Shown here: in pieces, positions 1 through 8,216 of the stretch
Position numbering within the stretch: the stretch's first letter is position 1
Layout of the letters: every line of letters begins with the position of its first letter
Source of the DNA: Deinococcus sp.
GTDB taxonomy: Bacteria; Deinococcota; Deinococci; Deinococcales; Deinococcaceae
Direction: 5' to 3'
Length of the DNA: 19,099 bases
Assembly (NCBI GenBank): GCA_025351205.1
Contig: JANXWI010000283.1
Span: forward strand, 1-19,099
Translations under genes and position numbers: made by a program
Notes under the pieces: generated by a model
What the model was told of the DNA's origin: nothing
Databases searched by the model: none
What the model saw: only the letters and a program-made list of their open reading frames with translations

Positions 1-533
1 ACACCACCCTGGAGGCGCTGGCCGCGCTGCGTCCGGTGTTCCGGCAGGGCGGCAGTGTTGTAGGTACTGTCACAGCGGGCAACAGCAGCAGCCTCAACGA
101 CGGGGCGGCGGCGCTGGCCCTCACCAGCCGCGAGTTTGCCCGGGCGCACGGGCTGAGCATCCGGGCACGGGTTCGAAGCTTCGCCGTGGCCGGGGTACCG
201 CCGCGTGTCATGGGCATCGGGCCGGTGCCGGCGACTCGCAAGGCGCTGGAACGTGCCGGGCTGACCCTGGCCGACCTGCACGCCATCGAGCTGAACGAGG
301 CCTTCGCGGCGCAGGCGCTGGCGGTGCTGCACGATCTGAAACTTTCACCCGACGACGCCCGCCTGAACCCCTCCGGCGGCGCGATTGCCATCGGGCATCC
401 GCTGGGCGGCAGCGGTGCACGCATCCTCACCACGCTGCTGCACGGGCTGGAGCGCACGGGCGGCACCCTGGGGCTGGCGACCATGTGCGTCGGGGTGGGG
501 CAGGGGATAGCGACCCTCATCGAGCGGGAGTGA
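1..533 (+). CDS. Thiolase (acetyl-CoA acyltransferase), C-terminal part
   Basis: The 5' end lies outside the window; the frame is open from base 3 and stops at TGA 531-533. The product is a thiolase, which catalyses CoA-dependent cleavage or condensation of 3-oxoacyl-CoA in fatty-acid or aromatic degradation. Family blocks seen in order are TVTAGNSS with NDGAAAL, NEAFAAQ, GHPLGGSGAR (catalytic His) and CVGVGQG (catalytic Cys of the C-terminal active site). Only the middle and C-terminal domain are visible, so FadA, AtoB and PcaF/PaaJ cannot be told apart. The loop before TVTAGN reads GGSVVGTVTAGN, about four residues longer than the common GG/DG-TVTAGN form. The gene converges on the G8-domain gene with a 21-nt gap and no visible terminator. 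Confidence 0.93.
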   Translation, partial: TTLEALAALRPVFRQGGSVVGTVTAGNSSSLNDGAAALALTSREFARAHGLSIRARVRSFAVAGVPPRVMGIGPVPATRKALERAGLTLADLHAIELNEAFAAQALAVLHDLKLSPDDARLNPSGGAIAIGHPLGGSGARILTTLLHGLERTGGTLGLATMCVGVGQGIATLIERE

Positions 534-554
534 ATATCGTTACCGCTGCCCTCC

Positions 555-3032
555 TCAGGGCGTGGTGGCGTTCGCCGTTGGTGATCCCTGCCGGATGTCC
601 AGCACGCTGAAAGCGCTCCTGCCCTGGCGTCGGCTGACCAGTTTCAGGTGCAGGGTGTGGCCGTCCAGCCAGGCCGCGTCGTCGGCATCGGCCTCGAAAC
701 TGGCCCGGTCTGCACTCAGGGGCAGGGCTGCCGGGGCGTCCCGTCCGGTGGTGAGCTGCACGTTCGCCGCCACGCCGGGCAGGTCCAGCAGGACGCTCAC
801 GCCGTTCTCCAGATGGTGCAGCGACACCCGCAGGTGCTGCGGCAGGCGGCCCGTCACCCCGATCCGGTAGGGACCGCCCGCCCGCAGGTTTGCCTGAAAA
901 CTGGTGTTCACGCCGTCTCTGGGGTTGCCCAGCAGCGTCAGCGCGGCTCCGTCCGGGCGCGTCAGCACGAGCGGACCCAGGGCGGCGGGCCGGGCGTCCA
1001 TGTTGGCCATAAAGACACTGCCGAACACCCCAGGGCAGCTCAGGGCGCCCCAGTCCGTGTGCGGGGTGCAGTCCGGGCCGCCGAACCAGGGGGTGTCGAG
1101 CGTTACCGAGGTACCCGGCGTGCCGGTCACGCTGCCGTCCTGATCCAGAAAAACGGTGTTGCGGTAGCCGTCGCTGCCCTGGTCGTCGTTGCCCCGGTCA
1201 TCGTTGCCGTTCTGGTGCAGCGGGTGGGCTTCCAGCAGCACCGGCTGGGCGTTCACGAAGCTCAGCCCGCTGGCACTGCTCTGCGGGTGGGTGAAGAACG
1301 GCGAGAAGCGCAGCGCCCCCAGCGCGCCGGCCTGCCGCTGAGCATCGGGCTGGAAGTTCTCGAAGCGCACGCCGCGCACCTGCACCGGGCCGTCATAGAA
1401 CTCGAAGCCGCGCAGCGGGGTGCCGGGTTCGTCCGGCTTGGGCGGGCCGCTGTGGTTGTCGGTCTCGCCTACCACCACGCTGCTGCTCAGGGCGGTGTCG
1501 GCGGCGGCGAAGGTCGCGCCGATGGCGTTGTCGGCTAGCCGCGCGCTGCTCACCAGCATGTTGCGCCCGCGCAGCCACACGCCGCGCCGACGGTTCTTGT
1601 AAGCAGTCACATCGCGGAAGACCGCCAGCACGGGCGGCTCGTAGTTCGGGGGCGCGAGCACGCCCGGCGGATTTCTCAGGTTGTCCACGAACAGGCCGTT
1701 GTAGGTGTTGCTGTGCGAGACGTTGCCATAAAAGCCGCCCAGTGCAGTGCGGCGCGGCCAGAGTGCTGCGCTGGCACCGGGGCCGCTGCCGTGCTCCAGC
1801 AGGTTGTACCAGAAGCCGGAATGCGCCGCGCCCGCCGCCACGTTGCCGTGCAGCACGTTGTCGGGGTTGCTGATCCAGTACAGGCTGGGTTGCAGGTCGC
1901 TCTCCAGAATCGCGTCACCTGGCGCGGCGGGGCGGGCCAGCAGCGCCAGGTTGCCCTCCAGCAGGTTCTGGCGCTCGTTGCCGTCTTCCAGAAAAAAGCA
2001 GTGCCCCACGTCGTCGTAGGTGACGTTCTGGGCCAGCCGCACGTGCTGGGTGCCGTGCAGCGTGATGCAGCGGTTGAAGCTGTGGTGGACGCTGGAACGC
2101 TGCACGAACGACCCCTGGGCGTCGCCCGCCAGGTGAAAATGAACCGGGTAGCGTCCCAGCACGCCGCGCTCGCCCAGCGCCGTGAATTCGGCGTCGGAAA
2201 TCTGAAGGGTGCCGCCCTGCGTGGCCATCACGCCGCCCGCCCGGCCCAGCGCCGCCGCACCGTCGCTGCCGCGAATCAGCAGGTTGTGGGTCAGCAGGCC
2301 CACCTCGGCGCGTTCGTCGATGCCGCGCGTCACCTCGCCGTAGTGGAGAAAACGCAGCGGGGCACTCAGCGTCAGTGTTCTGCCGCCCTCGGTCACCGCT
2401 GCCAGCGTGACTTCCTCGGCCTCGCCGGGATCAAAGCCGCTGGGGGCCAGCGCCAGATGGTCTCCGGGCTGCCAGTCGGCGGACGTCGCCAGGTGCAGGC
2501 TCAGGTCGCCTGCCGCCGCCGAAGCGTCCAGGTGCGTCCAGGGCAGCCGCTCCTGCCCGCGCAGTTCCAGTTGCCCACCCGCGACCACCATCATGGTGCC
2601 GTCCGGGTCGGGCCTGGTGGCGGACGAATCGGCGGTGATCTGAGCGGCGGCGATCTGTGGGTCCTGGCCCAGCACCACCTCGACCCGGCGGGTCAGCGGG
2701 TGCCGGGCGCTGCCCAGGTGAACCTGACCCTCGACCCGCACCGTGCCGACCCTGAGCGTCAGGGGCGTGTCGGCGGCGCTCAGCTCGCCCTGCACCGTCA
2801 GCGAGGCCAGCGGCGGCGGCGACACGTCCAGCAGCACCCGCTGACCCGCCGGAATCACCACCGCCTCACCGGCCTGCGGCAGCTGTCCGCCCCAGCGTTG
2901 CCAGGTGGCCGGATCGGACCAGGGCAACGGCTGGGCGCTCAGACTGTACGTCACGAGCGTTGCCGTCAGCAGACCGCAGACCGCACCGACACTCAGCCAC
3001 AATCGCAGGGGACCACGCCGTCTTCGGTTCAT
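555..3032 (-). CDS. Secreted G8-domain, beta-helix protein similar to CEMIP/TMEM2/fibrocystin-L
   Basis: 825 aa from an ATG at 3032. Residues 1-33 are an Arg-rich start plus a hydrophobic stretch, a signal peptide or membrane anchor, so the protein should act outside the cytoplasm. Residues about 37-165 fit a G8 domain: WSDPATW, then a Gly/Pro loop, VVIPAGQRVLLD and regularly spaced glycines. From about 240 a right-handed beta-helix carries blocks typical of the animal CEMIP/TMEM2/PKHD1L1 family: YPVHFHLAG (295-303), SVHHSFNRCITLHGT (314-328), GHCFFLEDG (343-351), WISNPDN (386-392) and GFWYN (406-410). The C-terminal part has FLDQDGSVTGTPG and a Cys pair. A short Asn/Asp/Gly repeat (GNDDRGNDDQGSDG) precedes it. 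Animal relatives degrade or bind hyaluronan; a polysaccharide substrate here is inference. Family assignment is strong, activity unknown. Confidence 0.88.
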   Translation of the reverse strand: MNRRRRGPLRLWLSVGAVCGLLTATLVTYSLSAQPLPWSDPATWQRWGGQLPQAGEAVVIPAGQRVLLDVSPPPLASLTVQGELSAADTPLTLRVGTVRVEGQVHLGSARHPLTRRVEVVLGQDPQIAAAQITADSSATRPDPDGTMMVVAGGQLELRGQERLPWTHLDASAAAGDLSLHLATSADWQPGDHLALAPSGFDPGEAEEVTLAAVTEGGRTLTLSAPLRFLHYGEVTRGIDERAEVGLLTHNLLIRGSDGAAALGRAGGVMATQGGTLQISDAEFTALGERGVLGRYPVHFHLAGDAQGSFVQRSSVHHSFNRCITLHGTQHVRLAQNVTYDDVGHCFFLEDGNERQNLLEGNLALLARPAAPGDAILESDLQPSLYWISNPDNVLHGNVAAGAAHSGFWYNLLEHGSGPGASAALWPRRTALGGFYGNVSHSNTYNGLFVDNLRNPPGVLAPPNYEPPVLAVFRDVTAYKNRRRGVWLRGRNMLVSSARLADNAIGATFAAADTALSSSVVVGETDNHSGPPKPDEPGTPLRGFEFYDGPVQVRGVRFENFQPDAQRQAGALGALRFSPFFTHPQSSASGLSFVNAQPVLLEAHPLHQNGNDDRGNDDQGSDGYRNTVFLDQDGSVTGTPGTSVTLDTPWFGGPDCTPHTDWGALSCPGVFGSVFMANMDARPAALGPLVLTRPDGAALTLLGNPRDGVNTSFQANLRAGGPYRIGVTGRLPQHLRVSLHHLENGVSVLLDLPGVAANVQLTTGRDAPAALPLSADRASFEADADDAAWLDGHTLHLKLVSRRQGRSAFSVLDIRQGSPTANATTP

Positions 3033-3035
3033 ACC

Positions 3036-3075
3036 CTATTATGTGTAATAGAAGCATGATGTGTAAGTAGTGTAA
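3036..3075 (-). promoter_or_regulatory. Possible operator: 6-4-6 palindrome and three GTGTAA copies
   Basis: Directly upstream of the G8-gene ATG lies a perfect palindrome, CTATTA-TGTG-TAATAG (3036-3051). The hexamer GTGTAA (TTACAC on the coding strand) occurs at 3043, 3061 and 3070, that is at 18- and 9-base spacing. The patch is markedly AT-rich compared with its surroundings. On the coding strand TACACT (3074-3069) could act as a -10 box. A regulator binding here is inference. Confidence 0.35.
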
Positions 3076-3142
3076 CATGAGTACGATACTGTTCCGATGA
3101 CTGCCTGTCCACGGTGACTATTCTCCGCAGTGGGTAGCCACA

Positions 3143-3158
3143 GTGAAGCTGTCTTCAC
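3143..3158. repeat. Short perfect hairpin GTGAAG-CTGT-CTTCAC
   Basis: A 6-bp perfect inverted repeat with a 4-nt centre lies in the 201-bp divergent region between the G8 gene and the 127-aa gene, about 75 bp upstream of the latter. It has no T-run and is therefore not a terminator. It could be an operator or chance. Confidence 0.25.
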
Positions 3159-3204
3159 GGCGCAGTCATGCCCCGGCCAGCGTTACGCCCTAACCTGAAT
3201 CCTG

Positions 3205-3227
3205 TAAACTGATTACGGCAAAAGGAG
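3205..3227 (+). promoter_or_regulatory. Candidate -10 box and strong SD for the 127-aa gene
   Basis: TAAACT (3205-3210) fits a -10 box; no good -35 is visible. AAAGGAG (3221-3227) is a strong Shine-Dalgarno sequence six bases before the ATG at 3234 and fixes that start. Confidence 0.55.
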
Positions 3228-3233
3228 ACGGAC

Positions 3234-3617
3234 ATGGCACTGAACGACCTGAAGGCGAACCACATGATGGCGCACCTCACCGAGGCGCTCGACAGCAAGC
3301 AGGACATCGGCCACTACGGGCGGCTGGTGTACACAATCGTGGCGCGGCACTTTCTGAGCGAGGACGAACTGGTGGGCCAGCTGTCCAAGGACCAGGACTT
3401 TACCGAAGAGGCGGCGCGCAGCCTGGTGCAGCAGGTGCAGGAGCGCGACTACAGCCCGCCCCGCCGCGAGAAAATTATGGAGTACCAGACCAAGCAGGAG
3501 TTCCCGATTCTGCCCGACACTGACAACCCCGACGAGGGCAACGTCTACCGCGACCTGGAGTTCCCGCAGCACGTCTACGATCACATCAGCGAGTACCACC
3601 AGCAGAAGGCCGAGTAA
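3234..3617 (+). CDS. Unknown 127-aa acidic soluble protein
   Basis: I do not recognise the family. The start is an ATG with a strong SD, AAAGGAG, six bases upstream. The product has no signal peptide, membrane segment or Cys, and is rich in charged residues. Residues 1-75 look helical (HLTEALDSKQDIGHYGRLVY, then VARHFLSEDELVGQLSKD). The middle has a conserved-looking PPRREKIMEYQTKQEFPILP stretch, and the end is acidic and His/Gln-rich (EYHQQKAE). The helical N-terminus could be a small helix bundle or winged-helix-like fold, but no DNA-binding motif can be named. It is a single-gene unit, divergent from the G8 gene, with its own terminator 16 bases downstream. Strong translation signals suggest good expression. 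Confidence 0.85.
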   Translation: MALNDLKANHMMAHLTEALDSKQDIGHYGRLVYTIVARHFLSEDELVGQLSKDQDFTEEAARSLVQQVQERDYSPPRREKIMEYQTKQEFPILPDTDNPDEGNVYRDLEFPQHVYDHISEYHQQKAE

Positions 3618-3632
3618 GTTTCAGCCTGCCCC

Positions 3633-3671
3633 GCGCCCGGTTCTGGAGTTTCAGGAGCCGGGCGCTTTTTT
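3633..3671 (+). terminator. Intrinsic terminator of the 127-aa gene
   Basis: GCGCCCGG (3633-3640) pairs with CCGGGCGC (3658-3665), extended inward by TTCTG/CAGGAG with one bulge, followed by six T (3666-3671). The T-run is only on the + side, so it serves the + gene and not pfkA. Confidence 0.9.
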
Positions 3672-3707
3672 GCTTTTCGGAGACTGCCCGCTTCATACCT
3701 GGCACTG

Positions 3708-3751
3708 CATCTTTGCCAAACGCCTTTGGTTCTGGCGTTCATCTTTGCCAA
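3708..3751. repeat. 12-bp direct repeat CATCTTTGCCAA flanking a hairpin
   Basis: CATCTTTGCCAA occurs at 3708-3719 and 3740-3751. Between them AACGCC (3719-3724) and GGCGTT (3734-3739) form a 6-bp stem with a 9-nt loop. The element lies about 40 bp past the 3' end of the pfkA coding region. Without a T-run it is a poor terminator; it may be a processing site or a repeat remnant. Confidence 0.5.
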
Positions 3752-3792
3752 GTCGTCCTGGACAGGTTTGCAGCGGAGCCATATCGACTGTG

Positions 3793-5781
<1,989 letters not shown>

Positions 5782-5787
5782 GCCTTC

Positions 5788-5858
5788 GTACGGATTCCGC
5801 TCAATTCCGGAACACCCGTAAAAGCGCCGGGTGTTCCTCCATAACGCGAAATCTGTAC
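5788..5858. repeat. Nested double palindrome (element A), 71 bp
   Basis: Outer arms GTACGGATTCCGC (5788-5800) and GCGAAATCTGTAC (5846-5858) pair with one mismatch and one G-T. Inside sits a perfect 10-bp inverted repeat, GGAACACCCG (5809-5818) and CGGGTGTTCC (5828-5837), with a 9-nt loop. The gaps between outer and inner arms are 8 nt on each side. It ends 6 bases before the rsmI GTG, so it would form a structured leader in that mRNA. The architecture matches the element at 7148-7213, which suggests a dispersed extragenic palindrome rather than a private operator. Confidence 0.75.
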
Positions 5859-5879
5859 TGTTCCTACTCCCGTTGGTCG

Positions 5880-5910
5880 GATTGATGCCGCAAACAGAAC
5901 GGCATCAATC
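5880..5910. repeat. Perfect 11-bp inverted repeat
   Basis: GATTGATGCCG (5880-5890) and CGGCATCAATC (5900-5910) are perfect reverse complements around a 9-nt loop. It starts 10 bases past the stop of the 74-aa gene and lies 22 bp from element A. There is no T-run on either side, so it is not a standard terminator, although it could stabilise the 3' end of that mRNA. Confidence 0.75.
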
Positions 5911-5920
5911 GGCAAAGTTA

Positions 5921-6145
5921 TCAGACAGGCTCCGGCTGGCGCTCGGCGGCCAGTTCGGTAACCAGTCCGGCGCTGGGCTTCAGCCGCACCCGCACCTTGC
6001 GCTGTCCCCGGAAGGCGCTGCTGATGGTGGCGCGCAGCAGTTCGGCCTCGCCCACCGTGACCGTGACCACGGTACCTTCCGGCAGCCGTGCGCCGTCTTG
6101 CAGCACCACCACGCCCTCTTCGATGATTCCCCTGTAAGCCCGCAT
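5921..6145 (-). CDS. Small beta-rich protein, AF2212/DUF104 antitoxin-like
   Basis: 74 aa from ATG 6145. The N-terminal half has the pattern of the AF2212-like (DUF104) family, proposed VapB-type antitoxins: YRGIIEEGVVVLQD, then LPEGTVVTVTV. In that family two short strands precede an LPEGT-hydrophobic strand. The C-terminal half is basic (FRGQRKVRVRLK) and ends in an Ala/Glu-rich tail. No PIN-domain or other toxin gene lies beside it, so a toxin-antitoxin role is doubtful and the match rests on a short motif. TAGAAT lies six bases before the ATG (leaderless layout). Confidence 0.7.
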   Translation of the reverse strand: MRAYRGIIEEGVVVLQDGARLPEGTVVTVTVGEAELLRATISSAFRGQRKVRVRLKPSAGLVTELAAERQPEPV

Positions 6146-6151
6146 GCTCCT

Positions 6152-6157
6152 ATTCTA
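6152..6157 (-). promoter_or_regulatory. Leaderless -10 box TAGAAT, 74-aa gene
   Basis: TAGAAT is followed by six bases and then ATG 6145, so transcription should begin at or next to the start codon. AGGAG also falls in this spacer but is too close to the ATG for a normal SD. Confidence 0.6.
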
Positions 6158-6279
6158 AGCGCAGACAGGCTGTCACTGCGGGACTCCGCAAACTGCGCTC
6201 CAGCCCTCCATTTTCGCCTGCCTGCACTTTTGCCAATTCTCGCTCTGCTCGGTTTTTCAAGTGAAAAACACTGGTATGT

Positions 6280-6696
6280 TTACCCGCCCCTTCTCTGTCT
6301 GCGCTCGGCCTGCGACAGCAGTTGTCTGAGCGAGACGACCTCGGACTCTCTGACCCCGCCCAGCCCGCCGAAACGCTCGATCATCTCGGCGGCCTCGCGG
6401 CGACGCCCCAGCCGCAGCAGGAGTGCTGCCAGGTGTTCGCCGCCCACGAAGTAGGCGCGCGGGTTCTGGGGATCGGCCCCCACCTGGGCGCGGCCCAGTT
6501 CCAGCTGCTCGGCCATGCGGCGGCTGTGCCCCACCTGCCACCTGATGAGCAGCGTGGCCGCCACGAAGGTGATCACGGCCCCCAGCGTGGTGCTCACCAG
6601 CGAGCGCGGCACGTCGTAGTACAGCCCGATGCGTACGGCCAGCGGGAAGAAGAAGGTCAGCACGGCCACCACCGCCAGACTGGCCGCGTAATTCAC
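6280..6696 (-). CDS. Unknown small membrane protein with TPR-like cytoplasmic tail
   Basis: 138 aa from a GTG at 6696, preceded by AGGAATGAGGG as SD region. Two hydrophobic segments lie at residues about 5-24 and 34-52, with a short basic loop between them. The rest is soluble and helical; NPRAYFVGGEHLAALLLRLG and RREAAEMIERFGGL resemble tetratricopeptide-type helix pairs, and an Arg-rich end follows. No family is recognised. It probably sits in the cytoplasmic membrane with the tail inside (positive-inside rule). A -10-like TAGACT at 6740-6735 suggests a leader of about 30 nt. It is upstream of and co-oriented with the 74-aa gene, but 134 bp and that gene's own -10 box separate them. Confidence 0.8.
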   Translation of the reverse strand: MNYAASLAVVAVLTFFFPLAVRIGLYYDVPRSLVSTTLGAVITFVAATLLIRWQVGHSRRMAEQLELGRAQVGADPQNPRAYFVGGEHLAALLLRLGRRREAAEMIERFGGLGGVRESEVVSLRQLLSQAERRQRRGG

Positions 6697-6734
6697 GCCC
6701 TCATTCCTGCGCCCTGAGTCTGAAACACAGGGGC

Positions 6735-6740
6735 AGTCTA
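6735..6740 (-). promoter_or_regulatory. Candidate -10 box TAGACT
   Basis: TAGACT on the - strand lies 38 bases upstream of the GTG of the 138-aa membrane protein gene. It matches the TANNNT boxes elsewhere in the window but would give a conventional leader. No clear -35 is seen. Confidence 0.4.
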
Positions 6741-6853
6741 GCCTGCGAGCAGGTCGGCTGCCGGTTCCTGACTGGAGCGCGACTGTTCATCGCCCCTGGT
6801 CACCGGCCCTGGGTTTGACAGACGACACCGGGCAGGAATCTTCCAAAAAGGGG

Positions 6854-6859
6854 TAGAAT
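6854..6859 (+). promoter_or_regulatory. Candidate -10 box TAGAAT for the 57-aa gene
   Basis: TAGAAT lies 57 bases upstream of the GTG at 6917 and would give a leader of about 50 nt. A TTGACA at 6815-6820 is too far away (33 bp) to be its -35. Confidence 0.4.
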
Positions 6860-6916
6860 GGACCCAGTCGGCAGAGATTCCGGGCCTTGAGGCGTTCGAG
6901 TTCAGAGGGGGGCAAC

Positions 6917-7090
6917 GTGACCGTGATCAGCAAGAAGATGCGCAGCATTCTGGACAGGCCAGAGTCGGCCCGGCAGGTGCAGGCGGCCATCACCACCGGC
7001 CAGGTCGCCAGGGTGCAGGGCGACGGCGGCAAGCAGTATCTGGTGTTCACCACCGAGGCCCAGCATCTGGTGAAATCCAAAAAGAAGTGA
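6917..7090 (+). CDS. Small basic protein of unknown function, 57 aa
   Basis: The chosen start is GTG 6917, because AGGGGGG (6906-6912) sits four bases upstream; a longer reading from TTG 6887 has no SD. The product runs VTVISKKMRSILDRPESARQ, a Gln/Ala-rich helix, then VARVQGDGGKQYLVFTT and a Lys-rich end (VKSKKK). It is basic and soluble, with no Cys or membrane segment. The middle looks like a beta hairpin. No family is recognised. It is followed 57 bp later by a nested palindrome and the next + gene. Confidence 0.7.
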   Translation: MTVISKKMRSILDRPESARQVQAAITTGQVARVQGDGGKQYLVFTTEAQHLVKSKKK

Positions 7091-7147
7091 GACCAGATGG
7101 CGCTGAACTCCAGAAGTTCAGTCGAGCGGAGCGAGTGGCAACAAATA

Positions 7148-7213
7148 CGGTTCTGCGGAGGTGGAAGGAAATGTGGTGGTGTTTCCACATTTCCTGTAAT
7201 CGGAGCAGAACCG
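7148..7213. repeat. Nested double palindrome (element B), 66 bp
   Basis: Outer arms CGGTTCTGC (7148-7156) and GCAGAACCG (7205-7213) are perfect reverse complements. Inside is a perfect 10-bp inverted repeat, GGAAATGTGG (7167-7176) and CCACATTTCC (7185-7194), with an 8-nt loop. The inner arms are 10 nt from the outer arms on both sides. The element abuts the ATG at 7215, and the only SD-like bases (GGAG 7202-7205) touch the outer arm, so folding could hide the ribosome site. The architecture equals that of element A. Confidence 0.78.
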
Positions 7214-7214
7214 C

Positions 7215-8105
7215 ATGAACCTGGCGCTCGCTGCTTTTCTTCTCGCCCTGCTGCTGCTGCCGGGCGGGTTTTTTCGTGTGGGTTACCTGCGTGGCCTGTT
7301 CCGGCGGTCGGCCATCACCGGGCAGAACTTTCAGGACAACCTAGGCTGGCTGATCGTGGGGGCGCTGCTCACCCACAGCCTGATGGTCTGGCTGGTGGGC
7401 GCGCTGCTGCACAGGCAGGTCTCGTACACGCTGGTGCTGCCGATCCTGGCCGGACAGTTCGGCAAGGACGGCGTGCTGCTCAGCAACCTGATCGCCGACC
7501 TGCCGCGCACCCAGGGCTACTACGCCGCCTACTTCGTGGCGAGTTTCGTGCTGGGTTACGCCCTGGGGCTGCTGCTGCACCTGCTGGTGAGGCGCACGGG
7601 CCTGGATCAGCGCGTGAGCATCCTGCGGCTGGGGTCAGACTGGTTCTACACCCTCGATCCTTCGGCCCACCAACTTGCGGTGGGCACGCGCCGCAACCTG
7701 TTCGGGCGGCAGGTCAGGGTCTACCTGCTGCCCGACGTGTACGTGTCGGGCGTGGTCGAGCAGAACGACGACGCCTACCTGTACCGGGGCATCGTGCTCG
7801 ACTACTCGCTCGACGACAAGGGCAACCTGGAACGGGTGGAGCTGGAACTCGCCCACCGCCGCAGGCTCTCGGATGACCGTCCGGGCGGTGGGCCGCAGGA
7901 CCCTTCGCAGTACGACCACTCGCGCTACTACGACATCGCCGGAGACCGGTTCATTCTGCGGATGTCGGAGGTCAGCACGCTGAACGTGCAGTACGTCTAC
8001 GTCGCAGATTCGGACGATCTGGAAGTGGTGCAGGGCGATCCGGCGAAGACTGAGGAGGCCGGTGTTCAGGAGGTTCCGGCGGCGTCTGCGGTCAGCGGGA
8101 AGTGA
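7215..8105 (+). CDS. Unknown membrane protein, three TM segments plus soluble domain
   Basis: 296 aa from ATG 7215. Residues 1-18 form a hydrophobic N-terminus, with further membrane segments near 45-65 and 110-128. The loop between the last two includes LPILAGQFGKDGVLLSNLIADLPRTQG. From about residue 135 a soluble domain follows with strand-rich blocks (SDWFYTLDP, RQVRVYLLPDVYVSGVVEQN, YLYRGIVLDYSLDDKGNLERV, FILRMSEVSTLNVQYVYV). This gives a membrane-anchored, probably cytoplasmic beta domain. The tail is acidic and Ala/Val-rich. I cannot name the family; the plan resembles membrane proteins annotated only as domains of unknown function. It converges with the secreted protein gene across a tandem-repeat spacer. 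Confidence 0.85.
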   Translation: MNLALAAFLLALLLLPGGFFRVGYLRGLFRRSAITGQNFQDNLGWLIVGALLTHSLMVWLVGALLHRQVSYTLVLPILAGQFGKDGVLLSNLIADLPRTQGYYAAYFVASFVLGYALGLLLHLLVRRTGLDQRVSILRLGSDWFYTLDPSAHQLAVGTRRNLFGRQVRVYLLPDVYVSGVVEQNDDAYLYRGIVLDYSLDDKGNLERVELELAHRRRLSDDRPGGGPQDPSQYDHSRYYDIAGDRFILRMSEVSTLNVQYVYVADSDDLEVVQGDPAKTEEAGVQEVPAASAVSGK

Positions 8106-8107
8106 CT

Positions 8108-8159
8108 GACCCAGATGAATGACTCAGATGGATGACCCAGACAAATGACTCAGACGACG
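8108..8159. repeat. Four degenerate 13-bp tandem copies
   Basis: Units GACCCAGATGAAT, GACTCAGATGGAT, GACCCAGACAAAT and GACTCAGACGACG run head to tail, starting two bases after the stop of the upstream + gene. Copies alternate CCC/CTC and AGATG/AGACA. A further near-repeat, GCATGTCCGGC (8174-8184) and GCATGTTCGGC (8199-8209), follows in the same convergent spacer. Confidence 0.8.
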
Positions 8160-8216
8160 ATTCATCCTGCCCAGCATGTCCGGCTTGCACCTTGGCGGGC
8201 ATGTTCGGCGTACCGA

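Noticed and set aside
1713..3059. 448-codon + strand open frame opposite the G8 gene
   Set aside because: It is antisense to a gene with clear family motifs; its translation is Arg/Gln/Ala-rich without any domain. GC-rich codon use opens such frames by default.
6815..6820. TTGACA as a -35 for the 57-aa gene
   Set aside because: It lies 33 bp from the TAGAAT box and no -10 lies at normal distance.
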